Notes: a model not told the origin generated them from the letters alone. A stretch of DNA of 64,000 nt from Paraspadella gotoi (GCA_051294375.1 CM119266.1:13038924-13102923); one strand, 5' to 3'; shown: positions 20,668-34,810, numbered from the stretch's first letter. Made by a program: numbers and translations.

Positions 20668-22466
20668 CTTCCGGCGCCGAGACTTTGTAGATGCCGAACC
20701 GAGACCGGAAAATGGGCGGTCAAGGACGTGGCGGGAAGATAATTCTGTCCGGTCGCGGGAGTCGGGCGGCGGCTGAGGGATTTGGTCGATCATAATGTCG
20801 ATACATTTTTTTTTATTTCAATGAGAACTCTTTGTCTTTCTTATCCCGTCTAAAATTATAAAATAATCGACTCGTTGAAAAAAAAAAAATTAATGTCAGC
20901 GGAAAGAAGAAATCCTTGGAAAACCGGATCCAGGAAACGGAGACGAAAAAAAAAGTTAGAAAAGTCGCCCCCCCGAATTCCGGGTGAGTTTTGCACAGCG
21001 CCTCGGGCTGTTTTGTTTGTCTATTTTTGCTTTAAGTCGCTCAGCGTGGGACTTCTCGTTGCCCTTGGGGTGTCAGCTTTTTGAAGTTTTCTCGACTACT
21101 GGTTTGAAGAATGGAGAAAAGAGAGAGAGAGAGTAAGAAAGAGAGAGAGAGATTTATTTTAAAAGCAAGTAACTCTTTTTGAACTCGAGGGAGCGAGTTA
21201 TTTTAATCGAGAGACCTGCTCCTCATCCTCGCGTTGTTGTTGTCACGAAATCGACGAGATTTCGTGACGAAAAATTTCATCGGAACTCGTTTCTCGTTTT
21301 TTCTTTTTATTAATTAAGTATACTAGTTAGTAGTTAGTAGTTAATTTTCGAATAAGGTAGAAATTTTTGAATCCGATTTTATTTCAATTATCCACGTAGC
21401 TTTTTTAAGTTTTGCTCATTGAGATATCTGGGCGCAGGTTTCGAATGAATCTCGTCATAAATTATTAGCCATAAAAAAATTAATCGGTTTCAGAGGACAA
21501 TGTATTTTTTTACTAAAGGGGGAAAAATATAGGTTGTCTGTGACCTGGACTTAAATAATTGATCATTTTGAAACGAGTTTTTAAACGCACTGTAAACTCG
21601 CTCTTGTTTCGTGACTATTTATAGTTTTTGGTAAAAGTGCTTAGTAAATGGTGGTAAAAAGCAAAAAGTATCATAATATTCTGCTTTCGCATATGCACAA
21701 TCTCGAAGGTTTATTTGAACATGTTTATTCCTCTTTCTTTCTACTGAGGCGACTACACTACAAACTTTTTTCCTTAATTTTTATCAATACATAAATATTA
21801 CATATGTATAGCAACCTCTCTTTTGGAGAGCAGATTTTGACTAGAATATAGCAAGGTTCACCTTTGATAATATATAGAAAGCAATAACAGTCGAACGAAA
21901 TCGTATGCTAACTTATTGACTTTTGACTTTTTCTCGCTTCTAGATGCAAGATGTCGCTGCTTCGAAAACTAAGTGATGGTGGTAAAAAAAATTCAACAAG
22001 AGAGCAGGTCGCCTTTTTAAAAGGTTATTAATGCTAGACGAAAATTTCATTTATAATTATGTTCATTTCACTTGGAGCGATTAATACTATAAATGGGACA
22101 GAATTTAGCAAAGGAAGTGAATCTAAGACCATCTTCCCAGTCCGTGAGTCGTAAATTTAAGTTGAGTCTCCGGCGCGCCAGACTTCTAAAATCCCATAAT
22201 CTAATGATAGTTTTTCTAAATTTATTATCAACAAATTAAAACAAAATTGAAAAAAAAAGTTTTATAGTATTAGTCGTACATAAATGTACTCTGAATACTT
22301 TTTTTTTCGGTTGAAAAACGATGATGGTCTCGGGCTTTGCCATCTTCCATTTTCTTTCGCCTTAAATCTTTGATATCATCGAAAATTCAGACAGCTGGAA
22401 TCCATAAAGCCTTTCTTCCGTCTCGCGCGCGCTGGCGGAATATATCGCTGCCTTTTGTTAGGAAAT

Positions 22467-22480
22467 GGAGAGAGAGAGAG

Positions 22481-22543
<63 letters not shown>
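22467..22543. repeat. GA microsatellite
   Basis: Interrupted GA array. The second copy at about 45936-46027 differs in unit interruptions. Confidence 0.9.
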
Positions 22544-22547
<4 letters not shown>

Positions 22548-23178
22548 TCGATATCTTCTTTGTTTAAAGCTTGAATGAAAATGGTGCGGATATTTCTTCA
22601 GCTTTCAAGTCTTCCTTTACTAACAACACTATGGAACCTTGGATGTGACGAGACTTCGAGACTTCTCGTTCCGCGAATTTCCTGACCTTTTTCTTCCATT
22701 TTTTTCTCTCTCTCGAAGAATATTTTCTTTTCGGTCCTGAAAACCGAAGAGAAGTAAAAGAAAAATGGGAGGAAGAGAAGGAGAATCCTTTGAAATGTGA
22801 AGCCCGTGAGACCTGGAGAGAGTGGAGGCTGAACCCGGTAAGAAACTCGGATAGGTAAGAAAGGAGAGAATCAGACATCAGTTCAATAGTGGAATAATAT
22901 TCAGGATAGAACAATCTTTTAACTTTAAACCTTCTTCGAGTGGTCAAGGAAGTTCATTTGATCTTGGAGAGGCACCTCATTTCGATTGCCGTACCAGTTT
23001 TGTCTTTTTGAGTCTCTCGTTCCCTTTCTCTTTCATGAATAGATCCCAAACTCGTAACATGACAAATTCGTCAGCGACGTTCACTTAATATAAAGGTGTT
23101 TCGCTACCAAAGAAGGATTTGTCATGAATTAAAGTAAAGGGGGAAGAAAAAGGATAAAAGAAGAAAAAACCAAGGAGG

Positions 23179-23326
<148 letters not shown>

Positions 23327-23689
23327 TCCCTTCTCCCGGAGAAGAATTCCGTTCACGTTCGCGAAAAGCTTAATGGCGAATGATAACAAAAGAAAAAGAA
23401 TGATGGGAAAACGGGGTCCATTTAAAGCGAAAAAAAGAAGAGGAAAAAGAAAAAAAAAAGAATAAAACATTGGGATTTGCATGAAAAAGAAGTATTCAGA
23501 AAAAAAAAAGCAGGTGCTCGTTTTTCACCTGAGCCAGCTGTGCCTTTTTTCGGCGCTTACGAAGCGTCTACATGGAATAAAAGAAATCTATTTTTATTCA
23601 TTTTTTTATATATTATATATTATATGTATTATTTCTCCTCAAATTTTTATTTGTGGCTCTTTTGAGGGTCAACGATTTCTGCTCTCGAG

Positions 23690-23775
23690 GTCGTTCGGCG
23701 TCCAAAGAGAAATTCTTTTGACTCGCGTAGGAATTCGTAAAGGTCCAGAGTTCGAGACTGGATGTAGCTAAAAAA
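23690..23775 (+). mobile_element. Possible tRNA-derived SINE fragment
   Basis: GAGTTCGAGACT at 23748-23759 resembles an RNA polymerase III box B. A weak box A-like stretch lies about 55 bp upstream. The whole is conserved in the second copy. Weak evidence. Confidence 0.25.
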
Positions 23776-23935
23776 TTTAATAGTAAATAGTAAGAGCGCA
23801 AGTAAAAGCTTTTCAAAATGACCAAAACCGAGAGCTTTTGGAAGCAACAATATATAATCCAAATGAGACCCATAACAATTTCAACAACCAGTCTTCTCGC
23901 GACCCACTCACTCACTCCTTCATCGCACCCGTCCA

Positions 23936-24896
23936 NNNNNNNNNNNNNNNNNNNNNNNNNNNNNNNNNNNNNNNNNNNNNNNNNNNNNNNNNNNNNNNNN
24001 NNNNNNNNNNNNNNNNNNNNNNNNNNNNNNNNNNNNNNNNNNNNNNNNNNNNNNNNNNNNNNNNNNNNNNNNNNNNNNNNNNNNNNNNNNNNNNNNNNNN
24101 NNNNNNNNNNNNNNNNNNNNNNNNNNNNNNNNNNNNNNNNNNNNNNNNNNNNNNNNNNNNNNNNNNNNNNNNNNNNNNNNNNNNNNNNNNNNNNNNNNNN
24201 NNNNNNNNNNNNNNNNNNNNNNNNNNNNNNNNNNNNNNNNNNNNNNNNNNNNNNNNNNNNNNNNNNNNNNNNNNNNNNNNNNNNNNNNNNNNNNNNNNNN
24301 NNNNNNNNNNNNNNNNNNNNNNNNNNNNNNNNNNNNNNNNNNNNNNNNNNNNNNNNNNNNNNNNNNNNNNNNNNNNNNNNNNNNNNNNNNNNNNNNNNNN
24401 NNNNNNNNNNNNNNNNNNNNNNNNNNNNNNNNNNNNNNNNNNNNNNNNNNNNNNNNNNNNNNNNNNNNNNNNNNNNNNNNNNNNNNNNNNNNNNNNNNNN
24501 NNNNNNNNNNNNNNNNNNNNNNNNNNNNNNNNNNNNNNNNNNNNNNNNNNNNNNNNNNNNNNNNNNNNNNNNNNNNNNNNNNNNNNNNNNNNNNNNNNNN
24601 NNNNNNNNNNNNNNNNNNNNNNNNNNNNNNNNNNNNNNNNNNNNNNNNNNNNNNNNNNNNNNNNNNNNNNNNNNNNNNNNNNNNNNNNNNNNNNNNNNNN
24701 NNNNNNNNNNNNNNNNNNNNNNNNNNNNNNNNNNNNNNNNNNNNNNNNNNNNNNNNNNNNNNNNNNNNNNNNNNNNNNNNNNNNNNNNNNNNNNNNNNNN
24801 NNNNNNNNNNNNNNNNNNNNNNNNNNNNNNNNNNNNNNNNNNNNNNNNNNNNNNNNNNNNNNNNNNNNNNNNNNNNNNNNNNNNNNNNNNNNNNNN
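23936..24896. other. Assembly gap (961 N), bridged in the second copy
   Basis: Both flanks are found again at about 47393 and 48120, where roughly 730 bp of real sequence takes the place of this gap. Confidence 0.95.
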
Positions 24897-25294
24897 TCGC
24901 TTGCTAATGATTTTTCTACGCGAGATAGACAAAGAAACCGAATGATTTTTATTTCAATTTTGAGTTAATGATTGTTTGCCTCTGGTTGATGGTTATGATT
25001 TTATGGCTCCATCGATAATCAATAAATGATAAATATAGAACATTGCGACGACGCATACAACCCTAGATAAAATCTATTTTCGATCATTTGCCTATTAGTC
25101 GTCATAACTACCTAAATCTAATTCTTATAACTGTCACTACATACATTGATCAAAAATAAAAAATATCAACGACCACCCACGGACGCAGAGTGCGCTCTGC
25201 AGCAGTATTCTGCAACAGCGCAGTCCGCAGCAGACTCACGTTATGAGGATATTCCGAGATTCGAAAGGGAATAAAAGATTCGGACAAACGGAAC
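24897..25294. other. Non-coding spacer between two gaps
   Basis: No exon seen. It matches about 48121-48530 in the second copy. It includes a short GC-richer segment with repeated GCAG words (25190-25235). Confidence 0.6.
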
Positions 25295-25450
25295 NNNNNN
25301 NNNNNNNNNNNNNNNNNNNNNNNNNNNNNNNNNNNNNNNNNNNNNNNNNNNNNNNNNNNNNNNNNNNNNNNNNNNNNNNNNNNNNNNNNNNNNNNNNNNN
25401 NNNNNNNNNNNNNNNNNNNNNNNNNNNNNNNNNNNNNNNNNNNNNNNNNN
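25295..25450. other. Assembly gap (156 N), bridged in the second copy
   Basis: The flanks match about 48529 and 48752, which supply sequence for this gap. Confidence 0.95.
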
Positions 25451-25920
25451 TTTTTGTCGATGGGATTTTTGAGGGATGGAAAGGGAGAAAGGGTCGTTTC
25501 AAATGGAAGAGAAGTGATAAAAAGAGTGACAGAGGAGTGATAAGATGAGGAAATTTACTGAAATTTAAGGAGGAATTTGATAAAAGAAGATTGGAAATAT
25601 GTAAAATAACATTCTTTGTACTATAAAAAAGGATTGCAAAAGAGTGGACAAAGAGAGAACGCAAGATTATGAATAAAGAGGAGAGAGAGAAAAAAGTAAT
25701 AATAGAAGTTGAAAGTGTGAAGATCACAGAAGTCGAGAAATAGGAAAAAAGAAAAATGAAGAAAGAAGAGTTAGGGGGCGTGGAGGGAAGGGGGGGAGGG
25801 GGGGCGGGGGGGGGGGGGCGAGAGGAAGGTGAGACCGCAGACTGCGAGGACTATGGGGATCAATCTTCACGCTTTTTTGATTTCCCTTCGCGCGGAAAAA
25901 CGATGAAGGGATTCTTTCCT
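25451..25920. other. Purine-rich non-coding DNA
   Basis: A- and G-rich, with a G run near 25796-25818. It matches about 48753-49195. No coding evidence. Confidence 0.5.
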
Positions 25921-27020
25921 TCGTTTTTTCTTCTCTTCTTTTTTCTTTTCTTTTCTTTTCTTTTCTTTTCTTTTCTTATCTTTTTTCTTTGTTCTTTCTT
26001 TCTTTCTTTCTTGTCTTTTCTTTACTCTTCTCTTTCTTTCTTTCTTTCTTCCTTTGCTTTGTCCTGTTCTTTATATTTCTTTTAAGTTGATTTTCCCAGA
26101 TTCTGTAGAGGCTATTACTCTTTTTTTTTTTCATTTACATTTTCTTTTGTTTTATTATAACGGACGGTTGGTATAGGTCCTCTTTTTCTTTGCCTCATTT
26201 TCTTCCTATCGTATATGTATCAAGTTATTTTTTTGGTTTTTGATTTCGTGTGACTATATTTTTGTTATTTTTGTCGCTTTCTTTTTGACGTTTGTTCTTT
26301 CTATTAACCGTTGTTTGTCCTGCGACTCTATAACTTCGTCGTTTACTTAATTTTTCTTCTTTTCTTCCTAATCCGTTTTTTCGTATGATTCTTTCTTTCG
26401 TTTCTTCTTTTATTTTCTTTTAGGAAATTCTTTTTTGTTCAGGTTGAGGTTTTGTGTCTCTTTTAAATCCTTTTGTTTTTCTTCTTTTCGTAATTGTTTC
26501 TGTTCCTTTAAACTTTTCTTTTCTCTGGAAATACACTATCTTTACTCAACCCTGATGAACCTGTTTCTTTGTTAAAGTTGTTATATTTAAATTTTGTAAA
26601 TGGCAAAGATGTATTTCAGTTAAATTAAATTGTTGGGGATTCTTATTCTTATTGGGTTCTTTTAATTCCCTCCGTTTTTTTTTTCTCCCTACTTCCGCCT
26701 TTTATGTCTCTACTTATCTCTTAATCTTTCTATATTTATGTCCCAATTTTTTTTTTAATTTTTCTTATTTTTCCACTTATTTGTTTAAGTTTCTCTTTCC
26801 TGTGGTCTTGTTTTCTTTCTTTTTTGTCTTCTTTTCTTTTTTTCCTCTCGCCCTTTCTTTCTTGTCTTTCTTTTCTTTCTTCTTGTATCTGTTCCATTCT
26901 TTCTTTTTTCTTTCTTGTTCTTCCTTTCTTTTATCTTCTTCTGGTTCATTTCTCTTTTTTACTTTCTCTTTCTGCTTTTTTTAGTCTTTTTCCTTCTTCT
27001 TCTTTCTTTCTTTTTTTCTT
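25921..27020. repeat. 1.1-kb TTTC/T-rich low-complexity tract
   Basis: Degenerate TTTC/TTTTC repeats. The homologous site in the second copy (about 49200-49495) is only about 0.3 kb and nearly pure TTTC, so the two copies differ in length and purity. Confidence 0.85.
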
Positions 27021-27292
27021 CACCAAACTTCTCTAGTGAAATGGAAACCAATTCCTTTCTTTTCTCTGGAATGGATAAGTTTAGGAATAAAACCAGTCAA
27101 AGAAAAAAATCTTTCGCAAGTGTTCCCGCCTATAGCTGACATCGACAGGGACGAAAAATAAGTAAGACTGGAGCGCCTGTCAGCACTGCCTGAGCATCCG
27201 CTGGTGGCTTCGCGGAAATGAATAATCGAGCCTATTGAGTTAATTATAGGGACTCTGATTGGAGCAGTACGGACTGGACAGGCCAATAAGAC

Positions 27293-27336
27293 GAGAGAGA
27301 GAGAGGAGAAGAGGAGAGATGAGAGAGAGGAGACGA

Positions 27337-27368
<32 letters not shown>

Positions 27369-27387
27369 TGAGAGAGAGAGAGAGGAA

Positions 27388-27418
<31 letters not shown>

Positions 27419-27420
27419 AA
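27293..27420. repeat. GA microsatellite
   Basis: Interrupted GA array of about 130 bp. Confidence 0.9.
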
Positions 27421-27745
27421 AATTTTATGCTATGGAAGGTTAGAGTGTGGGTATGAGAGTCCGTTAGCGGTGTGCAATCCGCAACGGCGGGAAAGAAGAC
27501 CACGGGGAGTAAACGCGCACAGAGGGAGATGTCTTACGAGTTTGGGTTAGCCCTGGGGGGTGAGGGACGGCCGTTCAGAAAAGAAGCCGGACGACCTTGG
27601 GGGTGGCAAAGATGGACACAAGGAAGGGAAAATACAAGGAGGCGACCCTCAGAAGGAGAGGGTAGGGAAGGGAGCGCCATGGTGGTTCAGCCCAGACCGT
27701 TCATGGCTACTAAAGGGGTTATAGAAGTTACGGGATAGTAGGGGT
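27421..27745. other. Unassigned GC-richer island
   Basis: About 320 bp of higher GC amid AT-rich DNA, open in one plus frame (27472-27738). The predicted peptide is Gly/Arg-rich with no recognised domain. Coding status unknown. Confidence 0.3.
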
Positions 27746-30700
27746 CGATATTGAATCATATCAGAACCACACACATGTAGCCGTGCGCTTTATATACACA
27801 AAACAATAATGTGTTGGAATGAGGTTAAACATATTTCACAAGATTCCAGTTCAATTAGATCATCAAGACAAACAATTTTTGCGTAAAAGAAATTAAATTA
27901 ATTGATAATTGCCTAATTAATTTAATAATTAGACTATGAATAAATTAATTATTAATAATAATTAATTTGTTATAGAAAATGATCAGTGAGGCAGATCACG
28001 GACAGGTATGTTTGCAATTGCAAAACTTGTTTTTGTCTCAAGACTTATAGGCCTCACGAATTTAGATCAAAACGCAAGAGACGACATTACAAATATATAA
28101 TTTTTGTTTGTCCGCGAATCTTTGTATTTGTCCAATCATTTTTTATTTTTTCGCTTCATTAGTTATTAGAGTTGAAATTTAGAAAAGCAAGGAGAATGAA
28201 TTCAATTTTTAAAGGTTATGGTTTTTTTGATTGCACTACACTCATCTTTTGACGATCCATCGATTCTTGTCCTTTCATCGTTAATTCTTCTCTCACTTTG
28301 CTCAATCCGCGAACGCCGACCGTTCTTATTTTATATGGCGAACGGCGTCTTCCTATCGCCGAAGAGTGGATAGATGCCGCTCTCCCGTCTTGCCCGCACC
28401 AGCGAACACCGATTTTGGAATGGCGGCGCTTCCGGCGATCGGGTGACGACCTGCGCCGCTCACGGAGAAAAATAGGCATTCCGGAACGCACGGACTCCCG
28501 CTACGGAGCAATCTCGACCCAAATTTCGGAGATCAGCGATGGTTCGTGTTCGTTTTTTTGGTCTTTTGTTCGTTTGTTCGTCACGTCCGTCACCAGATTT
28601 AAATAGTATTATTTTTGTATTTAGTCACCCACAGAAACCGTATTCTACTCTAAAATGTGTGGTCGATACTATTTGGTAAACTTGTTCCAAAGCTTTTGTC
28701 AAATTTCGAAACTAAATCGTATTGAAGTGAGTTTCACACGAAGATAAGGTTTAAATGAGATTGCCTTATTGGCAATGATATATAAACTCAAATTTTTATT
28801 TTAACTTTAGTTATTTCTCCGTCAATTTGTCAAAGAAATGACCCTCTACATCAACAAAACAGCGTCAAACGCGGGAAATAGTAGTAGATATGCAGGGTTA
28901 TTATATATCAGTAAGGAGTCCGTGATTCCGATTGTCGCCGAGTTAGGCCTTGCCCCTGTTGTGATTCCTGTACCTTTCCATGTACTTAAATATGTTATGA
29001 AGTTTATTTTTTTTAACTGTAAAGCGCACTATTGAATATTTTACGTTTTTAAATTTAAACCGCACTGTAATATGCAAATGAGAAATTAAAGGACAAATGA
29101 TTTCTCCAATATAAAAATCGAATATTGGGGGCAGATAAATATAAAATAACTGCATTGTCTTATCTGCAACGAGTAATATTTATTTGTAACATACAAGTTA
29201 AGTCACTCTTAAAATTTTATATTTTTTTTGAAAAAAATAGAATAAACAAATATTCTAATTATAATTAATTAATTGTGATTAGTATCAAAAATTATTAAAA
29301 GGGATTTTAAAGTAATTCAATCTTTTAACGTCATTTAGGAAAAAAATAATTATTAAAATTTTAGCACAATCTGGGAAGAAAATTTGAATGTGGCAGCAAG
29401 ACTTAAGGGGACCAGTGATAAAAATGATATCATAAGTCATAATTTTTTCTTCGCGCGGGAAAGTGGAGAAAAATTCCCATCTTCTTCGTGCAATTCGACA
29501 AGGACTGAGTTATTTATTGGATAAAAATGGTTAAATTGAATTCCCCCTAAATACTAATAGCGCTCCATTCTCTGTACTTTTCACTTTGGAAGTACATTTT
29601 TTACCATGAATTTTGAATTATTTATTTAATTAAGCAGAAAGCTGAATTCTTGCGTATTTGGGCCTCTTTAATAAATGAATTTTAATGGTAGGTATTTAAT
29701 ATTTTTCAGAATGCGCACAGGAAAGTACAAGAAAAAAAAACCAAATCCCTCTTAAAATTTCAAAAACAAGGATGTTATTAATCAATATTGGTAAAGCACT
29801 CTTGTCATGACCCCTGAAAATATCTTTCCTGGTTTCCTTGACTACTTGTTACAGCCAAACTGATGGAATTTTAAAGGAGAGATAAAGAGCGGCTTCCTTC
29901 TTCTCATACTTGTATTAATGTTGGAGGTTACATTTCTATCCATTAGTGAATTGATTTGAAAGGAAAAAATGATTTAAAATTTAATGTCCTTACCATAATA
30001 TTCATAACTATTACCCGATTTAGTTTTATTTTTTTTTAATTTTTTTAAAGAAAAAATAATCAGCGTAAGAGGTGGCCCAGACGGAAAGTGAATGAAACTC
30101 ACATCCGTACGGAACCAAACTGGACAAATTTCAACAATGAAATAACATTTAATATCTTAATAACAATTTTTCAACAGAAAACCACTACAAACTACGGCAC
30201 TCTAAGGGTACAAGAGTAACAAAGAGTTTCGTATACATCGTCTATCGTCTTTGTTGAATCATTTTAGTTCGCTAAAAATGTTCCGACCGGGCACAAATTA
30301 TCAAAACTTGAATTGATAAGTAAATAGAAATGGGCTATGTTGTTTTATGCATAATTTTTATGGTTTATTTCTTTTCCTCTTCAATCTCTATCTCACTCGT
30401 TATAATAAAATTTATAAGTAGGGGAGCTACGTCGTAATCTGAGAAATCGAGGAAGACTTTTTCACAAATGGAGAATTTTCGTTAAAGATCTGACCTCCCA
30501 AAATAATGTCAACGATGCCCCTAGGGAAGAAATTTCAGTTTGTAAAAAATAGGATGTAAAAACAACTCGACTTCCGATCCCTGTTACATCTCAAGGGCTC
30601 GCATTTTCTCTCTCTCTTGACAAATACCATAATCTTTCGACATCAAAACCATCAGATTTCAAATGGACTGGTCCGCTCGAAAATATTTTCGATCGTCAAT

Positions 30701-32240
30701 TTTAAATTATTATTATACATATTAAAGGGGAATTTCTCCCAAGTTCAATACAATGTCACGCATTTAACATATGTTTGAATTTCTAAACCAATAAAAACTT
30801 CGAATTCAGGAATCCGATAGCCATATGCTTCCTGAAGGGCTCTCAAAATTTTTCTTTAACATTTTATTTGGTTTATTTTAATATGATACGATAATGGTAA
30901 AATGAATTAGTCCCATTTTCGGGTGAAATTTTTATTTAAAAGTAAAGTAAAAGGAGGTATGCTAACGATCAGGAATTCTAGAGAGTTTTCAACGCGGTAG
31001 TCAGATTTCGGAACAAAAACTTATATGGCGAAAATCTTCCAAAGAAAGGGGTGGATTTTCCGAAGATTTGGTTAATATTTTCTATATTTATTGGTCGGAT
31101 TGATGTTTGAAACTTAAAAATAGGCATATTGCCGAGCATCTACATTGGCCGGCCAAAGAATATATTAAAATAACATTTGAACTTTTTATCGTCGAGAGCT
31201 TAGTCCCTATTTATAAGGCAATTTGATTAATCAGAGTTTACAACGATATTTTTAATTTTTCAAAAGAAACGTTTTCGAAATCCGTTCGACGTTCGGCCTT
31301 TGAATGCACAGCCTTCATCAGCGTTCAAATATTTGTTGATCCTGTTAGATGAGCATTTTTTGTGTGAAAGAAAGGGAGGAGAGAGTGTAGAGAGCCCACT
31401 TGGCTCCTCCTGCGTCGCGAGGTAGGCGTTGGCCGTCGTGAGAGAGACGTAAACGTAAATCTGACACGGATCTCGAACGCGAAAAGAAAAGAGAAAAGAC
31501 TCGAAAATGGACCAAATAATGAGACGAAATAAAATATGTAATGAATATAATCGAGCAATAAATCAACGCAGAAAATGACGTGAATCAAGCAAAAAAATCG
31601 TACAAAAATCCGGAGAAAATAGTCCGACGTTCCGTAGAAAATAACCGGAGAAATTAGTTTCGTGTCCAAAGAAAATCGTAAGCAAATCGTGATCAAAGTG
31701 AACTAAACTCGGTCTGTCTGGTCCTTGTCGCAAGTAAAGTTAGAGAGTAGATAGGCAAGTATCTGGTCATTTATAATGTTATTTTAAATATTTTTAGCAT
31801 TTACTGAATAGCGAAATGAAATGTCAATATTATTGATGTAACATTTCCAAATCAATTGACAGCCACGCGTTGAAAAAATAATCTACAAAAAATGGTCATT
31901 TTCATGCCCAATTTTTAAAACAAATTGGGCGTTCGTTAAAATTTTCTTTTGGTTCCACTTAAATTTTTAGGCTTTGGCTGAGTGTCCTAATTGGTATCAA
32001 AAAGAATTGATTTTCTTTAATATCTTTTTGAACCAAAAATTATAGAACGATGAGCTGGTATCAATATTAAAAGCATAATATGGGGCACTTTTCCAATATA
32101 TTTTTTTCTAAATATTTCCATCAGCTCGGCTCATATGGCGGAGCAGGCTAAAAATCATCTATTACCAAGGTCCGTAGCGTCCCGGTCCCCGACATCTAAA
32201 GAGGTTCAATACAAAAAGTCCGTCTCAACTTTTGTAATAT
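27746..32240. other. AT-rich gene-poor region
   Basis: No supportable exons. It has a GC-richer block at about 28290-28540 with a short open frame, and the end of the inverted-repeat family at 27990-28034. The rest is AT-rich with many homopolymers. It may be unpolished sequence, so small genes could be hidden by indels. Confidence 0.5.
27990..28034 (-). mobile_element. Terminus of a dispersed inverted-repeat element
   Basis: GGCAGATCACGG then a stretch ending CAAAACTTGTTTTT matches the right terminus at 35160-35194. As there, AT-rich TTAATTAA-type sequence precedes it. Confidence 0.45.
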
Positions 32241-32744
32241 AAAACAAGTTTTGAACAAACAATGTCAGATCTGCCCACGATCATTATCGTTAATTAATTA
32301 AAATTTCAAGTTACCATTAATTCAATAATTAGGAAATTAATTAATTTGATTCGAAATGGGTTGTTTTAATTGATTAATTGACTTTAATTAATTATTTGAA
32401 AATTAAGACATCTTGGCCATTTACCATTTAATATAAAAGAAAAAAGAATCATTATCAAATTAGTGATATCAGGGTTTTTATAGTCGGATCGTGCTATAAT
32501 ATATCAGCAGATCCCGACCTACTATAATACTCACTTTGTCGGGTCCGTTCGGTCGTCCCCTTCGAGAGGTCGGGCACTACACTTTATAGTATGGTCAGAA
32601 CATCGAATTAATGATAAATTAATGAGAAAAAAAACGATGTCGTAAACACGTACCCGTCTTCCGTCCTCTCTTTTCCGTCCGTGCCGTCCACCGTTCCCGT
32701 CCGAGTCCGTCCACCTTAGGAAAACCTCCCAATTACTAGCGTAG

Positions 32745-34810
32745 ATTGGATATGGAATGGATTGTTTTATGATTATTGTTGTGGGGTAGGAAACTGTGTG
32801 ATTGAATGGATCATTAAGTTTTGAGGGAATGTGCGAGTTGGAAATTGGTTTAAATGGAAAGCAAAAAAAATATATTTCACTTTTGACGCGCCAATTGCTC
32901 AGGAGTGGATAGGGCCAATTGACTTTGAAAATTTTTGTATGATGGTAGGGAAGTGTGTGATTGAGATGGATATAAAGTTTCGATAGAATCGTGCATGGAA
33001 ATGAGAGTTATATAAAATGGAAAAAACAAAAGTTCATTTTTACTTTGAAAGTTTGAGCTTATTTACTCATATATTATTATTGTTTTTATTTAAAAATTGA
33101 ATTTTGTGTGTGGTGCTCAAGCGAAAGTATGTGAATGAAAGCTGGATATAAATTTTTTGATGGAATCGTAGGAGTGGAAAAGAAGTTCAAATTAAGAAAA
33201 CCAAGACCACATTTATTTGAATCTCTCTCTTATCTCTTCTGATTGATTGATTGATTGACGCAAAATTATGCCAATTGACAAAAATATGCCAGTTGGAACC
33301 AAATTCTTAAAGTTGATACAAATTATGCCAGTTGACCAATTATCAGTTGACCAAAATTAAGCCAGTTGACCAAATTAGGCAGTTTGCAAAAAATTAGCCA
33401 GTTTGATAAAATTATGACCAGTTGACGAAATATGCCGGTTGACCAAATATCTTAAATTGATCAATTATGGTCAGTTTAACCAAATTATGTCCAGTTGACT
33501 AAATTATGTCAGTAGAACACAAATTAATGTCAAGTTAACAAATTATGTCAGTTGACCAAATTAATGCAGAGTTGATTAAAATTAATCAAGTTGACCAAAT
33601 AGCTTATTACCATTAATTATCGTTGAACCTGGAATTTTGTATGTGAGTAGAAAAGTGTGTGATTGAACAGAAAACCAAGTTTCGATGGAATCTTTTGAGT
33701 GGCAATGAGTTTAAATGGAAAAAAAACAAAAAACCTGTTTTTCCACATATTGATTATGGTTCTTTTGCCTTTTATATTAAAATGTATTGCAGGATGTATT
33801 AATAGTTCAAACTAATTAATCAGTTAATTAAGTCAATTAGTCATAATTAATACAATCATTAATTAATCAAGTCAATCAATCCGTCCAATGATTTATTGGT
33901 ACCGTCACCACCTTAGGCAAAAAGCTCTAATAATCGTCAAGATTGGACTGGTTGGGAGTTGAAAATGAAATATTTGATGAGAGACGGTAGGAAAGAGTTT
34001 GGTGACAGAAGCGAGATATACAAAAAGTTTTGACGGAATTTGTGCGCAGTGGAAATGAGTTTAAATGGCAAAAAAACATAAAGTACACACAATATTACTG
34101 AAATCTTTATTAAATTTATGATATACTAATTTATGATTACTATAAATGTTTTAATTAATTAATTAATGTGGAAAAAATGAGGCAATTTAAAAAATATTAT
34201 GTCAAGTTGAAATAATGCAGCAGAAAAATGATACAAGATTAAAATAAATCCTAAAAGCATAAGGAAATGGCGTCGTCTAATTGCATAAAGAGTAGAGAGA
34301 GAGCAGCCCAGAGAGCGCAGAAAAAGATGAGCATAAAGGACGATCGCAATTGCAAAGAGATAGAGAGAGCAGAGAGAAAGATAGAGAGTCCTGGATAAAA
34401 ATAGTATGTTATTAATTAAAACTCACTGAATAAAAATACTTAAAAATACTTACAAAAATACATAAATATTGAATAAATTATATTACCGAATAAATCATTG
34501 TTAATCACATGCAATATTATGGTTCTAGTAAGGCCTAATGATCTAGTAAGGCGGGCCAAAAAATTGAACACTTTTTATAACTTCTAGTTCTTCCTTTAAA
34601 AATTTTTTTTTTCGCTTTTACTACTAAATCGATTTTCAATGTAAACTTTTTTGAATTAGTTCATTGGGTTGGTTTGCACTGGAAGCTTTTAAATATTTAT
34701 TAATAATTCAATAAAAGTTTTGACGGTGAAATTGTGCCAAGAGAGGGGAGGAAATGAGTTTAGATTGGAAGAAATCAATAAAGTTCACAATTTTACTGAA
34801 TCTTTTATAT
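32745..34810 (+). repeat. Interspersed copies of a roughly 120-bp unit
   Basis: Divergent direct copies share words such as GTGTGTGATTGA, a TTTCGATGGAAT-type word and GAGTTTAAATGGAAAAAA, near 32750, 32940, 33110, 33640, 33970 and 34720. Two inverted copies lie at about 35205-35440. Confidence 0.55.
33261..33605. repeat. Degenerate minisatellite of about 18-22 bp
   Basis: Tandem variants of CAGTTGACCAAATTATG, roughly sixteen to eighteen units, with many one-base differences. Confidence 0.75.

Noticed and set aside
27472-27738. Gly/Arg-rich frame in the GC-richer island
   Set aside because: No domain, no splice context, purine-rich composition. Kept only as an unassigned island.
28298-28606. 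Plus-strand frame with LPIAEEWIDAAL, faintly recalling a BRCT domain end
   Set aside because: No ATG or flanking exons, and only a dozen residues of weak resemblance. Too little to call.
33261-33605. CRISPR-like array
   Set aside because: Units are contiguous without unique spacers, in eukaryotic DNA. It is a minisatellite.
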